Assembly: GCA_963930645.1 (NCBI GenBank)
Contig: OZ005649.1
Coordinates: 379,335,887-379,399,886, forward strand
Origin: Salticus scenicus
Lineage: Eukaryota; Arthropoda; Arachnida; Araneae; Salticidae
Direction: 5' to 3'
DNA length: 64,000 bases
Positions within the stretch are counted from its first letter, which is position 1, and each line of letters starts with the position of its first letter. A program made the position numbers and the translations under genes. Under the pieces are notes generated by a model. That model had not been told where the DNA came from, searched no databases, and saw only the letters and a list, made by a program, of their open reading frames with translations. Of this stretch, positions 1-13,026 are shown one piece after another.

Positions 1-30
1 ATTATACTTTTCGGTTGCAATCATTCAGGT

Positions 31-302
31 CATTTAACATTTTATAGAAGTAAATTGTCATTGTGTTTGGGATGTGAAACATTCCTTTTAGGGAACATTT
101 ACTGCAGCACTTTGTTTAAATATGCTTCCGTATACTCAATGTATGTAAGTTTTTCTGTAACTGAAACATTTAATATTTTATCGAAGTAAATTGTCATTCT
201 GTTTAGGATGTGAAATATTCCTTTTATAGAACATTTACTGCAGCACTTTGTTTAAATATGCTTCAGTATAGTCAATGTATGTAAGTTTTCCTCTAATGGA
301 AA
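31..302. repeat. Tandem duplication, 136-bp unit, two copies
   Basis: Two adjacent copies (31-166 and 167-302) share long identical stretches such as the one around 'ACTGCAGCACTTTG', differing at scattered single bases. No coding potential is visible in any frame. The divergence suggests an old local duplication. I do not recognise the unit. Confidence 0.85.
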
Positions 303-1748
303 CAACTGCAGTAAAATGATTCCTCCTTTAGTTTTACCATTTTTATTTTATTTTTTGTTGAAAAGGAATAGGTGAGCCCATAAAATGGCGTGTACACATC
401 TTTATTTTTATTTAGTTCATGTTATGCAATAAACAGGTCCTCATGTTGGCCAATTTAGCCATCAAATGGAAGAGTTTCTTAAAAAAAAAAATACATGTGT
501 GACACTTTAATGTTTTCTCTTTAAGCTATTATTTTTGGTATCGAGTAAAATGCCTTATTATCTTGAATGTTATCATATAATCCGTTGCGAAAAGCATAAA
601 GTTATATTAATGTATCACCCATCATGTAGCCACTTCTTTATTAGTTTTGAATGTTTCATTTGGACCAATCTATACTAGTTAAATCCTCAAATGTTATGAA
701 ATGTTTTATTTGTGTTTAATCTATATTTGAATTATAAATAAATATTTCAAAAAAAACTGTTTTTTTTTTTTTTAATTTCAAGTGCTTGTATATATTTTAT
801 AAATTATTATTTACATATGATTTTTCAGAATCATATAAAAAGTTGTACTTATAAATGACATTAAAAGCATAATAAACCAATAAAGCTATAACGTTTTCGT
901 AGTTTTTCGATGAAAAACTACTATTATTATAGTTTGAATTATTATTATTATTATTATTATTAATATTATTATTATTACGAAAATGTGTCTTTCCCCTTAG
1001 TAATATAAGTAGCTGAATTTGATATTATAAAAGTATTATATACTTAAATAATATTAACTTTTAAGACATTTCATTACGTGTACTATGTAAATATTGTATT
1101 TATCACATGCATTAAGTTAAAATTTCTTAAAGTAACAGTTCTTATAAAAACATTGGTAAAAACTGCTGCAAAATACTAATTCCTTCAACCACAAAAATCT
1201 TTTTAATAAATTACAGTTCTTATTTCAAATATCATAACATAAAAAATTGTTAATTCAATATTTGGTAAAATTAGGTTATTGAGTAAGTACTATGACGTAA
1301 GACATTTTTTTGAAATTTTTATTAAAGAAATAAAAAATAAAAATAAACTAACGCTCAATTTTAAGAAGCCCAATTTTAAGCCCAAAAAAAGAAAAAACTC
1401 TGTACAAAGCAGAATTTAATTCAGAATGACAGGACTTTTTTAAAAGTCTATTCTTTCACATACAAATTTGTGGTAAATGTGTTGCTTTCCATAGCATTTT
1501 TTAATGGATTATAAAACAATTCACCTGTAAAATTAAATATTTGGAATTTAGATGTATCTATTTTGTATCTATGTATCTCTGTATTTGTGATAGTTTTAGT
1601 CCATTATTGATAATAAACTTTAGTAATTTAAAATATTAATATTTTTATAATGCATTATGCTATATTATACGTTTTTGTTTAATTTAACGTTTCGCTCAGT
1701 AAAAGATTTTTTTATTTCAAGCTTGAAAGGTAAAATTTAAACAAAGTT

Positions 1749-1786
<38 letters not shown>

Positions 1787-3994
1787 TAATAATAATTTTT
1801 AATGAGTAAATCAGAGCTGCTATTTCTCATAATCCCATTTTTAACCGAAAATAACATGAAAGAAAAGTTTCATGTAAAAGATTTGATAAAACGAGATCGG
1901 TTGTACTTTTTCTAGGAATAAATAAGTCTATCGATAAAATATTTCCAATTTAATAAATATTATATGTAAAAAAATGTCATGTATACCGTTTAGAGCTTAA
2001 TCGAATCATACTAAAACGTCGATACAATATTAGTAAGAAGATCAATAAAATCAATGCTAATATTTTGACATATTTATTCTTTGATTTAATTTTCACAAAA
2101 TACATTTTTAAATATTATGAAAAAAATGGTATGTTTTAGTAAGAATTTGTAATGGTTTATTCAAATTAAAAAGATAATAATTAATTAAAAATGAAAAAAA
2201 TCAGAAATCTATTTTTGTTTTTTAAATAATGAATATAAAATTCTATATAATACAGAATTTAATTTAGTACGAAAGGACTTTCTTTAGTCTTTTCGTCCAT
2301 ATATTGGCATGGAGTAAATATCGGTTTGTATCTTCATTTCTCGAAATTTCTTTGGTACAACTTTAATAAAAAACACCCTTGGCGGCACTTAAATGTTTGT
2401 TGCCATTTTGGCGATGAATTAAATTGGCAGTTGCGTAAGTACATATATCACGATGATCGTGTAATTTCTATATTTGTGTGTGATACTGTCGTATTTATAT
2501 AGAATATAATTAATTATCTTGTTCTCTTTTCAAATATATTGAATATGAAAACGCAAACAAACTCAGTAATTGAATTGTTTAAATATATTTTTTCCAACCA
2601 TATTTAAAAAAAATTCATATTGTTTAAAAATGTCTTATGTAAATTAGACTTAAATTACTAACAGTTTTAACTATTTCGCAGCTGTTGGTTTTTCTTGGGA
2701 TAGTTACAAGAATGATAATGCAACTAAAGACTAAAAGAATTGAAGCTTCAGATTAAATTTCGAAAATAAGTCCTTCTGAACACAACTAAGATATTTCTTG
2801 TAGATTATGCTCATGCGTAAACGTCAAAAATCAATAAGAATGTTCACAATTTCAGTTCAGATGGTAACTTCAATTAATTATACATACAAAGAACATTTAG
2901 AAGTCTGCGGGAGTTAACTGTCTCTGTGTGATGAAATAATTCATTACATTATATTAGGATAGCTGATATATTTATAATTATTTTGAGAAAATCCACGATA
3001 CATCATTATTCAAAAATACAGTTTGAAATTAATTTTCTAATAAATTGCGCAGATTCTGAGAATAATTGTGTGATATATTTCGCAATTAAAACTATTATAA
3101 TTACTGCTTTCATCAATATAATGGACTTTTTTTAAGGATACGTGCTAGCATTCTACATAAGGTACTTTTCACATCATTTATATCAAATAACAACACATAT
3201 TTTTTGTTAATTGTTTGAGTCTGAAGCTTTAAAAAATTTTTTTCACAAGTACTGAGATCTTCGTTTGTGTCAAGTACCATTTAAATTTTGAATAATTAAG
3301 GCCTTAAAATAATATATTAAAAAAATGCCTGAAAGTGCTACAAAGTATTAATATGCACTAACAGAAAAAAAAATAGTATTTATTTAGGGCTAATCTTGAT
3401 AATTTTCTTTCTTATGACAGGAATTTATTAGAGAAAAAATTAGCGTAAGACAGAAAAAGTAACTACTTATGACGCTGACCTCCTTTCATTTCGATATTTT
3501 TATCTGATGGTTTCTCATTTAAATAGCATATAAGCAAATACTGTGTTCTTTTTTCAAATATCTTGAATAAGAAAATATAACATAAATCTTTTATATTTCT
3601 ACTTAAACTAATAAATTTTGTATTTATACATATTTCACGATGTTATATTTAAAGTCAATAAAAGCAACATTTAAATATATGTATATATATATATTCATTT
3701 ATATTAAATTATTTCTGTGATTACAATTTTGAAAAAAAATCTTTAGAATGTTAAAGTCTCCTTGTGGAATTGAAGACACAGTAACATAATAAAACAAAGT
3801 ATACGTTTCATAATACCTTTGATATATGAAAACAAATTAAAAAAAATATTTTAGATTCCTTAAAAATTATTATCACATACAGAAACTATAGGCTTTTAGT
3901 TCTTGAATTTTATTGCTTTAAAAGTGCCAAAAAATAAAAATATTAAGATATGTTTAAAATATTTAATAAGTTTCTTTTCTGTATTTTATTTACA
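303..3994. other. AT-rich non-coding stretch
   Basis: No ORF of note and no recognisable gene. It holds an (ATT)n tract at about 937-976, a long poly-A run at about 1753-1783, and many short A/T homopolymers. A segment at about 2350-2440 resembles sequence at 23380-23465 and, more weakly, 49970-50030, the last lying inside a Helitron, so it may be a worn internal Helitron fragment. Confidence 0.6.
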
Positions 3995-5152
3995 TCTATA
4001 CTAATATATAAAAAGGAAAAGTTTGTTTGTATGTTAAAAGTAATCTCTGGAGCTACTGAACCGATCAAAATTTTTTTCCCTAATCAAAAGCTACACTATC
4101 CCTGGTTACTATAAGCTATAAATAAATTTGATAAAATAATTTTTTTGTTTGAAATTTCAATAATTTAATTAAAATCCCCGAAAAAGGGTAGGAAAAAAAT
4201 GAAATATTAAAAATCTAGCTGGTGTTACTAGAAAACAAATTTTTACACATTCAATCTTTTTAAAAAAATTTTAAATTAAAAGAAATAGATTTATGCGTAA
4301 ATAATAAAATTGATATAAAGCTTTGTGTAACTTGAACGGTGAAATTGACGACATTATAGCTTTAAAAGTATTTCTTTTTGAAATCATATAATTATTCGTG
4401 GATGTTCTAATTATCAATATTTAACCCTTTCATGGTCATGAACGTGTATACACGGTCAGAGTTTTTTACTTCTGAATCATTTATTCATTGCTACGAATTT
4501 GCTAAATAGAAAACAATCAGTTTCTCGGTATTCCTGATAAATTTGTAATATTATTAGTACTTAATGACTTAAAAATATATAAAACACATCCCTCTAAAAT
4601 GGCTTCGAAACGAAAAAATTAAAAATGGCGTGACCATGAATGGGTTTTTCAGTCTGTCTGTCTGTCAACTATATCCAGAAAAACTACCGCACTTATACAG
4701 ATAACATTTGGCAAGCAGAGGGTCTGTAACGTTTCCCTGTGCATCTCGAATCCGGATTTTGAAATTTTTAACTAAGAAGAAAGTTATTAATTAAAATGTT
4801 TCAACGTATTTAACTCTATTAAATTTCTCGACATTTTTCTTTGTGCTGTAATTTTAGCCTGTTGCCAATAAAATAAAACGCTTACAACATTTTATTTCAC
4901 CTTTTCCCCTACCATTTCTCTACACGTGAAAAATTATTTTAAAAAAACAGCAATAGGGACACGGACCTCAGTAAATAAGATTATGCTGAAGGCAGTGGGT
5001 ACCCGAAGTAAATTTTTTAGTGATTTCAATGTTTTTTTTTTTTTTTTCTTAATTCAGGTTTTTATTTATAAAGCGAAAATACAGATTCTTTTTTATTATT
5101 ATTATTTTTTCATTTAAATATAGTGACCAGCGAAGCGGGCAAAGCCTGCTAG
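3995..5152 (+). mobile_element. Non-autonomous Helitron (plus-strand copy)
   Basis: The element starts with TC immediately after an A (3994) and ends in CTAG at 5149-5152. Just before the end is a short hairpin, GCGGGC-AAA-GCCTGC with one G:U pair. These are the known structural marks of Helitrons: 5' TC, 3' CTRR, subterminal hairpin, insertion between A and T, no target duplication. The same last 30 bases appear in opposite orientation at 20480 and 49456. The base after CTAG is G here rather than T, so the 3' flank has changed. No Rep/helicase is encoded; the small ORF at 4926-5117 is not a gene. Confidence 0.75.
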
Positions 5153-5174
5153 GTTTTTTTTTTTTTTTTTTTAA

Positions 5175-5209
<35 letters not shown>

Positions 5210-5676
5210 AAAGCATTGGTAATATTTTTTTCTGAATAGTGACGCTATATAAAAACAAATTAATTTATCACATGTATTAAAATAAATATGTTTTATCTTT
5301 ATTTGAAGATATATTGATATTTATTTTCTTTCATAATTTTATTCATAATTTTATTGTTTGCTTATTGAAAAAAAAAATAACAGATAAAAAATATTATATT
5401 CGTATATTTTTTCTCTGTCAAACAGCTAATTAACGTTGAGTGGCTCTTTTTATTTAACAAGGTTCTACGTTATTAGGAACAATATATTTCTATCGTTTCT
5501 TATGAAGCAGTAATTAGTTGTAAATTAATAATTTGAAAATAGGAACATTGGAAATTAAGTGAAAGTTGAAATAAGTACTGCCACTCACAATCACTAAAGT
5601 GCAGCTATTTCTAATTTAATTAAACATTTCATTTTAATTACTCTAAGTACTTTCATAAGCGTTACGAATAAGATAC

Positions 5677-5707
<31 letters not shown>

Positions 5708-5890
5708 ATTTAGAATTCTATATTTTAAATATCCAAAGGTAATAAAGAACTTTTTTTATTAAATTTTTTTTCTAGTGTTAAATAGATATTTTTTAAATGC
5801 ATTGACTTTAAATGGGAATGGAAAAAAATAATTAATAAAGTAATTATACATAAAAAATTATTTTATTTTAAATACATGTATCAATTTAAC

Positions 5891-5926
<36 letters not shown>

Positions 5927-6342
5927 GTTTCAAGTTGCTTTAACGAAAAATCACTTTTATTTTATGATTAGATTTTTAAAATATTTTATTGAAAGAAAAG
6001 CCTGTTTTAATACATTTTTTTTTTCAAAAACTTATAAGTTTATCTTACAATTATGATAAAATATGACATAGATAGACGATGCATTTAACTGTACTTTTTT
6101 TAATATTAGCTGCTTTTAGGGATTAGCTATTTTGCAAACTTAAAAATTATTTCCATGAGAAACGCCCACTTTTTGACGCCTGACATTTGATTACTCTGGT
6201 TTGTTTTCTTAAAAAATGTTGACGAAAGAAGTGACAGACACAATCCGAATATTTTCGCTTAGTGAAAAATCTTGACTACTATGGCAAACTGTTGTTAAAA
6301 GATTCTTGCTGCCTTCTTCCAGGGAAATACAATCAGACTATT
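5153..6342. other. AT-rich non-coding stretch with homopolymers
   Basis: Contains poly-T directly after the Helitron end, an (AT)n tract near 5180-5206, poly-A at about 5678-5704 and poly-T at about 5893-5921. I see no gene, RNA or recognisable element end. Confidence 0.6.
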
Positions 6343-6636
6343 CCCTAACAGCATAAAATGTTTCAGAAATGTAACAGTCATATAACACGGAAACATTTTA
6401 AAAAATTACAGAAACGTTCAATTAGCTTTCCGATTACTCTCATAAACGTAAAAATGCCCGCGATCGTAACAAAAAAATCAGGTACGTAACAGAAACGTTT
6501 CAATCACATAACAGAGAGAACTTAGAAAAAGAGCGAATGTTTCAGAAAGGTATCAGAGAGCATATTAAAATACGTTACGTTTTGTAAAGTTTGTAAGCAT
6601 TTTGCAACATAACTGAAACATTCTATGCTGTATGGG
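6343..6636. mobile_element. MITE-like element, copy 1 (CCCTAACAGCATA ends)
   Basis: The left end CCCTAACAGCATAAAATG and the reverse complement of the right end (CCCATACAGCATAGAATG) match well, giving a roughly 24-bp terminal inverted repeat around a roughly 290-bp body. A second, more worn copy lies at 7646-7930 in the same orientation. The body is rich in the short motif GTAACAGA and its variants. No clear target duplication is visible, so the superfamily is unassigned. Confidence 0.65.
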
Positions 6637-7645
6637 TACGTGTACCCTGAAAAATCTTACCATAATTAATTCATCTTTGACCTCTTGAAACAGACGTGTT
6701 GCATTAAACACTAGGCTCATTCTGTACCTACTGACATAAAAAAAATATTACTATTAAAGAATTTTATCGCTAAAATATAATTCAATACATAATTTAAAAA
6801 TTAAAAAAAAAAATGCAAATAAGTAAGTATTTAATTAATTAATAAAATTTTTTACGATGCCAATTTCACAAAATACTTTATATGTTCATCTATCATGAAA
6901 AACAATCTTTTCCTTTTACGAAAGATATCATTTTTCATAAAATTCATAAAATTCTACGCTAATTTCACAAAATATTTTATCTCGTTCAATTTTGACATGT
7001 CTGTTATTCATGACTTTATTTTCCTTAAATTTTAGCAAACAAAAGACAACTGACAAACAAAATCAAAAACCTATTTACTTAATACCTAAAATATGTATAT
7101 ATATTAAATAAACTTAAATAATTTATTATTGCTAAAGTTAAAATTGTGTATATCTTTTTACAAATGAATAAAATCAATCATGCTTATAGATTGTATAGAC
7201 TAAAACGCACACTTTTTTATTTAAATTTTTATCTTTCACAAATAATTGATTTTTACATTTGAAATATTTAAATGATAAAGGATAGTTATTCAGCTAATAT
7301 AATATTTTTGGAATAATAATTTTCCAGCAGTAACTATAGTAAATATTGAAAATGTTTTAAATAATTTTCAGCAGTATATATTAAAAATATTTACTGTTGA
7401 AAAATAGTGAAAAATAAAACATATAATCTTGAAAATATTTACTGCTTTATTTTTCCCTTTAGCCTGTAAATAGAATTTGAACCACCTGCATTCTGAAACC
7501 TACCAATCTGGAAAAAATAAGTAATTGTGAGTAATTAATCAAACAGGAAGAAAGTGATGGATAACAAATAATTTGTAAGATAATAATAAAAATACTGTTA
7601 CATTTTCTGAAAAGTTACAATTACGGTAATAGTAAAATGACCGTA
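6637..7645. other. AT-rich non-coding stretch
   Basis: No ORF or element boundary recognised. It separates two related MITE copies. Confidence 0.55.
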
Positions 7646-7930
7646 CCCTAACAGCACAAAATATTTCAGAAACGTAACAGTCATATAATATGGAAATATT
7701 TTAAATATTACAGAAACGTTCAGTTAGCTTTCCGATTACTTTCATAAACGTAGAACTGTCCGCGATCGTAACAAAAAAAATCAGATACGTAACAATAACA
7801 TTTCAATCACATAACATAGAGAACATAGAAAAGGGCGAATGTTACAGAAAGGTATCAGAGATCTTATTAAAATGTGTTACGTTTTTGAAAGTTTGTAAAC
7901 ATTTTGCAACATAACTTATAACATAATGCT
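7646..7930. mobile_element. MITE-like element, copy 2 (right end decayed)
   Basis: Collinear with the copy at 6343-6636 over nearly its whole length, including the central 'CCGCGATCGTAACAAAAAAA' block. The right inverted repeat is degraded; only a trace resembling it remains near 7912-7930. The same orientation and 1.3-kb spacing could reflect two insertions or an old segmental duplication. No homology of the intervening DNA was noticed. Confidence 0.6.
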
Positions 7931-8238
7931 TTTAGAACAATTTGATATATACTACGATATGTATTATATCTTATTGAAAATTCGTAATAAATCGATGAAA
8001 TTACTATTAGATCTAAATACTTGAAAAAATTAAATGGTTTAGTTATGATTTTGTTGCGAAAATTTCTACAATAAAAATTTTTGGATTTTTACTTTGAACA
8101 AGTAGATTTTTCATTAACCAAAATTACACAAAGAATTAGGCTTACACAAAATCAAAATAATTGATCAGTTTGAACTTCATTGATGACATCATCATATTTC
8201 GAAGTGGAAGCTTGGATTAATATATTCCTGGCTGATTT

Positions 8239-8280
8239 TGGGGCCGCGGTATCCCAGTCGGTAGAGCTACTCACTCTTTA
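8239..8280 (+). other. Possible tRNA-derived SINE head
   Basis: The segment around 'CAGTCGGTAGAGCTACTCA' resembles a tRNA A-box region (AGTCGGTAGAGC). No convincing B box (GGTTCRANTCC) follows within the expected distance and no cloverleaf could be drawn. It is best read as a truncated SINE head or chance. Confidence 0.25.
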
Positions 8281-8369
8281 ACATTGTTAGAAACTCTTAA
8301 TATAAAGACCTAAAATTCTTAATTTAAAAAAAAAAGGTTTATTGCAGCAGTTTCAATTTATAGTCCTTA

Positions 8370-9010
8370 ATGCACCTGAATAATTTTGTGAATAATTTTA
8401 TTATTCTCTTTACAGCTCGTTTCAGTTCTGAAATCAGTATTTTTAAACATTTTATTTTATCCCAGTTCATCTCCTGTACAAATTTATCTTAAATCGATTA
8501 GTCCAGTGGATTTAAATCCTTTTTCATCAGTAAAAAGGATTCTCTTAGTTTAACTTTTTCTGAAATTGTGCCGTACCCAATTAGCGAATTTGATTCTTTT
8601 CTGCTTTTGGGTTTCTCTAAGTTTAGGTTGTATTAGTTTTCTGTAAGGTCTTAATACAATGTCATTTTTAAGTATTCGCTGTAAGATGGTTTTGATACTT
8701 TCAGTTCCCTAGCAAGTTTCCACATGGATATGTTCTTCTTACGTGTCAAGCGACTCTTCACTTTTTGAATCAGATTTTTGGTGCGGACAATGCGTGGACA
8801 GTCTGGAGGTTGAGATGTTTTAATATTGTCATCTTAATATTGTTCTTTCTAATCATATTACACCACTTAAAAACAGTGGATAACTTAAAACAACTTTCAA
8901 ATGACGAAGTATTTTGCTTCTGGATTCTCCACTTTTGAACTTGGAAAGTACCAATTTTTGTACTTCTTTGCTCTTCATACTATTCTGTAGTTGCAATGTA
9001 ATTTTTGCTT
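8370..9010 (-). pseudogene. Tc1/mariner-superfamily transposase remnant
   Basis: Reading the minus strand from about 8978 down to 8500 with several frame changes gives recognisable transposase text. An N-terminal segment 'MKSKEVQKLVLSKFKSGESR' is followed by a linker with 'KSRLTRKK', then 'ILKNDIVLRPYRKL', then 'KQKRIKFANWVRHNF', and finally 'RILFTDEKGF', whose aspartate sits where the first catalytic D of the DDE/D triad is expected. The rest of the catalytic domain is missing. The order matches the helix-turn-helix plus first-D half of IS630/Tc1/mariner transposases. It carries multiple frameshifts and stops. Termini were not found, so this is a 5' fragment. Confidence 0.7.
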
Positions 9011-11202
9011 TTGAGTTGTTGCAGAGATTTTACCAATGTAATTGGGAATCTATAAAAAACGCATATGTCTATATATAATATAAAATTTCCATGTATACAT
9101 ACAAATAGTAGTAGTCCATTTTATTTTTGTGGGGCCCTGTAAATCTTAATGTTAAGTATTCTATATGGATGATTATATTTATATGAGTGAGTGATATCCA
9201 AATGAATTTTTTTTTCATTTCCGTAATCTGCAAGGAAACCACTCCAGATAAAAAAAAACGAGCAAAAATAATAGAAATTAATGATCACCATATACAGAAA
9301 TTTATTCAACAGCTTTACGCTAATAAAGTTTATTAATAGAAGCGAAAAGCAATTCGAATACTTTTCTCTCACATATTTGTGATTGAATGAGAAATAATAA
9401 TTTTAATATTATTTTATATACTGTAATAAGTTACTTTTTATATTATTGTGCTTTTGTTATTAATGAAGGAAAAAACGACTAATCATAAATAAATATGAAA
9501 GTTTTATATAAAAAAAATCAGAAAACATCATAAGTTATACTCAATATATATATATATTTTAATATTTATAAATAATATATAACATTACTTTTTAATACAT
9601 TCTGACATTTAATGTACGAGAAATATTTTATTTAATTTTATTTTCTTCAATCTTTCTATAAGAAGAAGAAGAAAAATAAAAAGGTTTTAAATTTAAAGGA
9701 ATTAACGAAATTTTATGCAAGTTTTTGAGACATTTAGAATAAGTTTATTTTATTTTTAAACAATACATGATTTTTATTTTAAGTACTGCAACTAAATAAA
9801 AAATTAACAGTGTCTAGCCACTCTTCATAATAGCAAAATTGATTACTTTTGTTACATATACATTACATCAGACTTCCTGCTATGTTTTTGACAACGATCA
9901 CTGGTGTGTTCATAAGATTGAAAATGCTTCATGTTTAATCATACATATATAACTACTGTAAGCTTATTAGCCACTCCCCGCGGATTTTTTTATTCGCTAT
10001 ACAAAACTACTCCATTTAATCGATTAATAGGTAGATAATTGATACACTTATTAATCAGGACAAAATATAGCTAACACCGTATATTTTTAGCTCAATCATA
10101 TAAAAGGTACAAAATATATATTTAATAAAAATCTCATTTTCTTTTGAATTTCTTAAAAAGAAAAAAAAAAAAAAAACAATTTCAAGACAGAAAAAAAAAA
10201 AAAAAAAAAGGTTAATTCTCTCAAAAATAAAAAATATATATTTACATGCTAATAATCTATATGCATATACTAGCTGTAAGTTTGTCAGTGAATCTGTGCG
10301 GAGTTTTGGTTAGCTTACAAACATACACATACAATTTATCGCTACAGAAGTTCGTATACTTTTTAAATGGGACAAAATTACGCTAGCGTCGTATGTTGTA
10401 GCTCAATAAAATAATTGATTCAAATGACATTAAATAAAAATCCCATTTTAATTTTAAAAATTAAAAAACAAAACAAGTTGTCCAAAGGAAAAAAAATTGC
10501 TTGCTTAATTTTCCGTATATATATATGTATATATATATATGGAAATGAATAATAAAATACATTTATTTTTATAGGGAAAAAGTATAAACGATTTTTTTTA
10601 ATTTAAAATAATTGTTCTTTTGTTGCTTTATTCGTTTATTCGTTTATTCATTTAACTTAAAATTAATTATGTTAATTATGTTAAAGTTTGGATTTTGCTG
10701 CGATAGTACATTTAGTGAACCATTTCACTGTTTTCTTTTTATTCCATAAGATTTCTCTTCTCAGTTTTAACGTTTAAATAATTTCGATAATGAAACTTAA
10801 CAGTCACATAAATAATTTAAATCTTTTAGTATTTGTATACAAATAAAGAGGTAATGACTCTAATAAAAACTTTCCTTCTTTTTTACGTAAAAGCTTCTGC
10901 TGAAAAAAAGAAACGCGACTCAAAGAAAATTACAAAGATAATAACAGCGAAAATCTGTTCAACAGCCACAGGTTAGAAGAAATCCAGGAACAAATGAAAG
11001 CTAGACGCATTGCTAAAAGTAAATTATGCTGCAGATGCTCAACGGTCTCATATTCCATAAGACATGAAGGAAACGCTATTTTCGAATTCAAGATGATGGG
11101 AGACGGCATCTAACATATTTCTCTTAAATGTTTGATGCTGCATATAGAAACTTCTAAGCGTCTTTGTGTTTATGCTCCTTCTGGGGGAAAAATTATATAT
11201 AT
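9011..11202. other. AT-rich stretch with a diverged direct repeat
   Basis: Two diverged direct copies of a roughly 230-260 bp segment can be aligned (about 9950-10215 and 10260-10490). They share 'CTGTAAG', a GTA-rich middle, 'GTAGCTCAAT'-like text and 'AAAAATC(C/T)CATTTT'. The second copy begins with CTAG (10270-10273) preceded by A, which read on the minus strand looks like a Helitron 3' end (CTAG|T). The 5' end was not identified. No genes are visible; the ORF at 9121-9372 has no family features. Confidence 0.45.
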
Positions 11203-11806
11203 TGTTGCGTACTTGGGGGTTCGTGAGTTGTCCTAGAATGAAAGGCAAAACTTACAAAAATTCAGTAATTTATTCACAGAAAGTTCCAGAGAAATACAGG
11301 TCTATAAACCAGGTATCAGCTTCAATTCAATCAATAACACAGCTTGAACAACAGCTGTCAATAGTAAATCCACAGTACAAACTGTATAGCAATAACACTT
11401 AAGGCAAGACTCTTTCAAAGAGGCTCAAACAATGCAAGCATTAGCGAAGCTGGCTGAGAACTGAACTGACTCTGACTGGCCTTGGCGAAGAAAACAGGCT
11501 TATATACTGTTGCATGGAATCCAGATTTTTCGAGAAAACTCTAGAAAGTGGTCAACCAATCAACTTACAGCTTCCATATTTGGTATATCCCATGTAAGGA
11601 TTTTCTCGCCAAGGTCGCCAAAAAATCGCCAAGGTGGGGAAAAGTCGCCAAATTTGGCGCCAAATCCATTACCTGCCTTATTGGGGCTTTTTAATGCGTT
11701 TTTAAGGGAAAATAAGGCTATTTCAACGCTAAAACGACTAGAAATGCACAAAATTATCATTTTATCAACTTACTGATAAAACACAATTATTTACAATTTT
11801 GTAACA
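11203..11806 (-). mobile_element. Solo LTR, copy 1
   Basis: On the minus strand the segment starts TGTTACAAAATTG and ends GTACGCAACA, i.e. TG...CA. It contains a TATA box (AGTATATAAGCC, 11498-11509) and a downstream AATAAA (reverse complement at 11269-11274) in the order expected for U3-R-U5. Related LTRs lie at 16578-17201 (minus) and 63582-64000 (plus). U3 carries repeated CGCCAA motifs and the palindrome-like 'TGGCGCCAAATTTGGCGAC'. No primer-binding site or gag/pol follows, so I call it a solo LTR. Target duplication is not clean. The small ORFs here (11166-11402, 11510-11776) are not genes. Confidence 0.75.
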
Positions 11807-12900
11807 CTATATATAAATATACCTTGTTTACATAAAATTTCTACAGATCCGTCAACATGTTTTATCAATCTTTTTGGTTGAATTTGAAATATTTTTATTC
11901 AAAACTTTCAGTTTCAATATAATAAAGCTACAAAATCTTTTATTCTTATTTATTTTGATTCTGTCTCGCACTTTCTTTGTTCTGTTCATTCTTTCAATCA
12001 AATATTTTATAAGCGCTACTTCAATCCGGGAGTGCCGGTTAGACTTGCTTTTATATATAAAAGGGAAAAGTTTATACTTGTATTTTTGTAATTTATGATA
12101 AGTGCTTACAAAACAATCACAATTAATTTATTTTAACTATTTTAACTAACACTATGAATTTTTTTTTTTTTTTATGCTTTTAAATTTATCTGGGTTACAT
12201 TTAATTAATGAAATAGTCAAAAGCATATATTTCTTAATATTTTAGTTTAGAAATGCATATATTTAGAAATCAACATAGTTTTGAACTGTTACGCTTTTCA
12301 AAAAACTAAATCGACTTTAGATGTTACACTTCAAATTTAGCTTTCTTTAGACTTAGTATAGAATATTCATTAGCCACTAAGCTTAGAAAAATAATCGTCA
12401 TAGAAATGAATAATGCATAGAATCTATTTCCTAGACTCATCTATTTGTGGCGATTCAATAGAAAAATCATTCCGTTTGATTTATGTGAGTTTCTTTCAGC
12501 ATCCACAACATAAAATGTTTGTAGCAAAATGTACTTATTTATCTCCATAGAGAATAATCAGGTATGTTACGAATAGAAGATGGACGACCTGTCAGATTTT
12601 GTTACTGCTTCGTCTCAAAAGTAAACGAAGATTACGTCTCTGTTTGTAATTGAATATGTTACGATTTCTGTTGTCATTGTAATCACGAAATACTTTATTA
12701 AAAAAATTTAATTGTGTCATAAATGGAAAGAAAGATATTAACTATAATTTAAAAATACTTCGATATTAGTAATAATCAAAATTATTTTCTAAATAAGTAT
12801 AGTTCTTTTTACATAAATAATTTAAAAAATTGAGGAAAAGTATATACATTTTTTTTTCTTTTAATGAGATTATTTTCGTTGTAATAATATATACTTAAAT
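11807..12900. other. AT-rich non-coding stretch
   Basis: No recognisable gene or element. It contains a poly-T run near 12160-12173. The ORF at 11874-12098 is low-complexity and has no family signature. Confidence 0.55.
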
Positions 12901-13026
12901 TTGAAAATCCATGTACTCATTTTTGAGTATACGGACATGCTCAAAAATTTGATTGACCAATAAGAATCCTAATATCCCCCTGTTTCACATCTCAGTATAC
13001 TCAAAAATGAGTACAGGGGTTTTCAA
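12901..13026. mobile_element. 126-bp MITE with nested palindromic ends
   Basis: The left end runs TTGAAAATCCATGTACTC. The reverse complement of the right end runs TTGAAAACCCCTGTACTC, and both continue into 'ATTTTTGAGTATAC'. The roughly 32-bp inverted repeats are near-identical, and each arm is itself a near-palindrome (GTACTCA-TTTT-TGAGTATAC). Only about 60 bp separate the arms. No coding capacity. Superfamily not assigned. Confidence 0.7.

Noticed and set aside
8239..8280. Functional tRNA gene
   Set aside because: Only an A-box-like segment is present; no B box or cloverleaf.
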